Below, piece after piece: positions 61,828 to 64,000 of a stretch of DNA of 64,000 nucleotides; the stretch's first letter is position 1, and every line of letters starts with the position of its first letter. Source of the DNA: Mycobacterium terramassiliense. GTDB lineage: Bacteria > Actinomycetota > Actinomycetes > Mycobacteriales > Mycobacteriaceae. The stretch lies in assembly GCF_900157385.1 (NCBI RefSeq), contig NZ_LT717701.1, forward strand, positions 2,264,352 to 2,328,351, read 5' to 3'. Both the position numbers and the translations under genes were made by a program. Below the pieces are notes generated by a model. That model saw nothing but the letters and a program-made list of their open reading frames with translations, was not told the origin of the DNA and ran no database searches.

Positions 61828-62522
61828 GCTGCAATCGTCGACATCAGGGGACGCAGCGTCTCAAACAGCGCCTGCCGATCACGAAGATAGAAGTGGCCGC
61901 CCCGAAGCAGCTGCACCGAGAAATCCGCCGTTGTGCGCGAACGCCATTCACGCAAGTCGGATTCACTCACCAGCGGGTCTTCGCTGCCGCCAAAGACATG
62001 AATCGGACACGGCAGTTCCGCGGTGTCGCCTTCCTCGTCCGTCATACACAGCCGCAAGTCGTGTCGAGTGGCGGTGAGGGCCCGCTCGTGCAGCGTGGGC
62101 CATCGCGTCAGTTGCGCAGGCAATCCGCCCAGATCGCGGAGGAGCGTTGCGAGCTGTTGGTCTTCGAGTAGATCCACGACATGCAGTGGCGGCGGCAGGT
62201 GTGGCGCACCGTACGCGGACAGGAATACCGCCCGTGGCGCCTGAGAACCCTGCGCCGCGCGCACGCACGCCAACCGGTACGCCAGCAGGGCGCCGAAACT
62301 GTGGCCGAAGAAGATATGTGGCTGATCGAGGGCGGATCGCAGCTGATCGTTGACCTCGTCGACGAGCTGCCGCAGCGTAGCGAAGCGCTGTCGGTCGCTG
62401 ACCTCGACCGGAATTACCTCGACGGACGGCCCCAGCGCCTTCTTCCAGGCGTTGAACGCCAACCCGCCGCCCCCGGCATGGTGGAAGCAGAATAGCCGCA
62501 TAGTGCCAGTCGCCTTACTCAT
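61824..62522 (-). CDS. Type II thioesterase (TesA-like)
   Basis: The 232-residue alpha/beta hydrolase starts MSKATGTMRLFCFHHAGGGG, the family opening. It has the nucleophile motif FFGHSFGALLAYRLA, Asp in FGGSEDPLVSE and the catalytic His in LRGGHFYLRD. Type II thioesterases remove stalled or wrong acyl groups from PKS carrier proteins, so it may serve the FAAL-PKS about 2.5 kb away. It is coupled to the preceding gene by ATGA. Confidence 0.87.
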   Translation of the reverse strand: MSKATGTMRLFCFHHAGGGGLAFNAWKKALGPSVEVIPVEVSDRQRFATLRQLVDEVNDQLRSALDQPHIFFGHSFGALLAYRLACVRAAQGSQAPRAVFLSAYGAPHLPPPLHVVDLLEDQQLATLLRDLGGLPAQLTRWPTLHERALTATRHDLRLCMTDEEGDTAELPCPIHVFGGSEDPLVSESDLREWRSRTTADFSVQLLRGGHFYLRDRQALFETLRPLMSTIAA

Positions 62523-62938
62523 CGTGGCTCACCGGAATCGCTGTCCCGCAAGCCCTTTGCGTTCAGCAGTTTCAGCTCCTCGGCCAGGACGTTGACCATC
62601 AAGCGGATCTGTTCGGATGAGTGACAGCTGGTCACTACGAAGCGCAGACGCGCTTGGTCTTGCGGTACGGCGGGGAAACGGACCGGGTCGGCATAGATAC
62701 CGTGCCGCAGCAAAGCACCCGACAGCCGCATTGCCGTGCTCGTGCTGCCGACGACGCAGGCGATCATGTTGGTGCCCTCGCTGTCGGCGGTGTCGATGCC
62801 GGCTTCCCGGGCCAGGCTCGCGAAGAGCGCGGCGTTCACGCGCAGCCGGCGCAGATGTTCCACCAGCGCGGGGCGCCCTGTGGCCCGTTGTTTGGGCGCC
62901 GCCGGGGCGGCCACGTCGAGGCCGTGGGTGATGCTCAT
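62519..62938 (-). CDS. C-terminal domain of an alpha-oxoamine synthase (truncated)
   Basis: The 139-residue product aligns by eye with the last third of the AONS/KBL/serine palmitoyltransferase family: LRVNAALFASLAREAGIDTA, LSGALLRHGIYADPVRFPAV and ARLRFVVTSCHSSEQIRLMV. The PLP-binding lysine and the large domain are missing, so it cannot be an active enzyme of that family. It nevertheless has its own ATG with GGAG 8 bases upstream and is coupled to the thioesterase. It is either a deletion remnant or a repurposed domain. Confidence 0.65.
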   Translation of the reverse strand: MSITHGLDVAAPAAPKQRATGRPALVEHLRRLRVNAALFASLAREAGIDTADSEGTNMIACVVGSTSTAMRLSGALLRHGIYADPVRFPAVPQDQARLRFVVTSCHSSEQIRLMVNVLAEELKLLNAKGLRDSDSGEPR

Positions 62939-63216
62939 GTTGTGCTCCGTTTCCTTCGTGGGGTGCGACCCGAGCGGGCCGCGCTCACGGGTAGGAGCGT
63001 CAGACGGGTCTCACGCAGACACTTTTTGTGAGACTTTTTCCAACCAGCGACCCGGTGACAGACGCGGCCGCAGGTTGCTCAGACGTCTATCCGCATTTGT
63101 TGATGGGACCTTCCGAGGCGGATTGGAAGACCCTTTGTTCCCCCGGGCAATTGCGCCCCACAACGGGTTTGACACGTCCGCGACATGGCAAAGGTGCTAG
63201 CCGTGCGGGTACCACT
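62939..63216. other. Non-coding stretch upstream of the oxoamine-synthase fragment
   Basis: No gene is seen in this stretch, which runs up to the left arm of the inverted repeat. It must contain the leftward promoter for the 62938-61824 gene pair, but no clear -10/-35 pair stands out. Confidence 0.4.
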
Positions 63217-63522
63217 AACCGCAACACGAGCCGTTCGGCATCAACCGACAATGATCCTTTTCCTCAACCGGCTCTGAACAGGACCGACTTCATGGCCTGC
63301 CCCGGGGTCGAGTGGAGTTGACATCGCCAATCCGTGGCGTCGTAAACTAACAATAGAAGCTCGTAGCTAACTGTCGACTCTTGATCAGAACGAATTGGTT
63401 TCAGATTGCCTGTGTTGATTCAACGGTTAAGGGAGTCGGAATGACGTTTCCACTTCCCCGCCTCGGCGCCGCGATCGTGGGTTGTGCCGCGGCGTGTGTG
63501 TTTTCCACCGGGGTCGCCGCCG
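63217..63522. repeat. Left arm of a long inverted repeat
   Basis: These 306 bases are the reverse complement of 63695-64000 with one mismatch seen (inside codon 6 of the gene at 63441). The arm carries the promoter region and signal-peptide codons of that gene. The repeat reaches the last base of the window and may continue. Confidence 0.9.
63318..63348 (+). promoter_or_regulatory. Possible sigma-A-type promoter of the small secreted-protein gene
   Basis: TTGACA at 63318-63323 and TAAACT at 63343-63348 are separated by 19 bases, slightly long. They lie about 93 bases before the ATG at 63441. The same pair occurs inverted in the right arm. Confidence 0.4.
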
Positions 63523-63797
63523 CCGATCCGCCTGACCCGCACCAACCGGACATGACTAAGGGCTTCTGCCCGGGCGGTCGATGGGGGTACGGAAATTTGG
63601 CCGTGTGCGACGGCGAGAAGTACCCCGACGGGTCGTTCTGGCACCAGTGGATGAAGACCTGGATCGTGGGCCCGCAGTTCTACTACGACTGCGTCGGCGG
63701 CGACCCCGGTGGAAAACACACACGCCGCGGCACAACCCACGATCGCGGCGCCGAGGCGGGTAAGTGGAAACGTCATTCCGACTCCCTTAACCGTTGA
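63441..63797 (+). pseudogene. Small secreted protein gene with C-terminus replaced by the inverted repeat
   Basis: The ATG at 63441 follows GGGAG. The product begins with a signal peptide (LGAAIVGCAAACVFSTGVAA) and a mature part with cysteines (KGFCPGGRWGYGNLAVCDGE, KYPDGSFWHQWMKTW, FYYDC). This resembles a family of short exported mycobacterial proteins. After FYYDCVGG the frame enters the inverted copy of its own signal-peptide region, so the true C-terminus is lost. The reverse-strand mirror ORF starting at 63776 is chimeric in the same way. Confidence 0.6.
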
Positions 63798-64000
63798 ATC
63801 AACACAGGCAATCTGAAACCAATTCGTTCTGATCAAGAGTCGACAGTTAGCTACGAGCTTCTATTGTTAGTTTACGACGCCACGGATTGGCGATGTCAAC
63901 TCCACTCGACCCCGGGGCAGGCCATGAAGTCGGTCCTGTTCAGAGCCGGTTGAGGAAAAGGATCATTGTCGGTTGATGCCGAACGGCTCGTGTTGCGGTT
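63695..64000. repeat. Right arm of the long inverted repeat
   Basis: This is the reverse complement of 63217-63522. It is separated from the left arm by a unique 172-base spacer (63523-63694). It runs to the window end. Confidence 0.9.

Noticed and set aside
63420..63776. Minus-strand twin of the small secreted protein
   Set aside because: Only the signal-peptide region is real sequence copied by the inverted repeat; the remainder is antisense of the plus-strand mature domain.

Overview
The window is high-GC actinobacterial DNA and almost certainly from a slow-growing Mycobacterium. It contains the complete block homologous to M. tuberculosis Rv2511 to Rv2495c in conserved order (tRNA-His, orn, Rv2510c, cmrA, Rv2508c, Rv2507, bkaR, fadD35, scoAB, accD1, accA1, fadE19, Rv2499c, citE, bkdABC). 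It also has P450s, DUF732 proteins, cutinases and a FAAL-PKS, all typical of the genus. The species cannot be named from sequence alone.

Layout. (1) 1-14082 is an accessory catabolic region: a P450-type ferredoxin, an amidohydrolase, an acyl-CoA synthetase, a thiolase broken by an in-frame amber codon, a DUF4062-like/beta-propeller operon, a P450, an SDR, an adenylate cyclase and mmsA. Between these lie decayed genes (P450 N-terminus, BKACE/DUF849, DUF732). (2) 14369-27564 is an integrated phage-like element in tRNA-His, flanked by a 49-bp att core. It has a tyrosine integrase, an excisionase-like protein, two HNH proteins, TerL, portal, scaffold, HK97-type capsid and a head-tail connector. 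I find no tail, lysis, replication or classical repressor gene. An IS21-family insertion with perfect 6-bp target duplications sits near its right end. Without the IS the element is about 10.6 kb, comparable to phiRv1/phiRv2, and it looks like a capsid-forming phage satellite or remnant. (3) 27645-46454 is the conserved core. Here scoA to bkdC form a leucine/branched-chain keto-acid degradation operon under the TetR regulator BkaR. Two matching 16-bp palindromes are plausible BkaR operators, and a MIRU-like unit separates scoA and scoB. (4) 46455-64000 is a lipid and cell-envelope accessory region. It contains a TetR/F420-oxidoreductase pair, a roughly 3200-residue FAAL-ACP-KS-AT-DH-ER-KR-ACP-acyltransferase megasynthase, secreted DUF732 and cutinase proteins, a type II thioesterase and a truncated alpha-oxoamine synthase. 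It ends in a long, nearly perfect inverted repeat that breaks a small secreted-protein gene.

How the genes fit together. BkdABC makes isovaleryl-CoA, FadE19 oxidises it, AccA1/AccD1 carboxylates 3-methylcrotonyl-CoA, the MaoC-like protein hydrates methylglutaconyl-CoA, the CitE-like lyase cleaves HMG-CoA, and ScoAB activates acetoacetate. The PKS domain order implies loading of a fatty acyl-AMP, extension with methylmalonyl units, reduction, and transfer of the methyl-branched acyl chain to an unknown acceptor.
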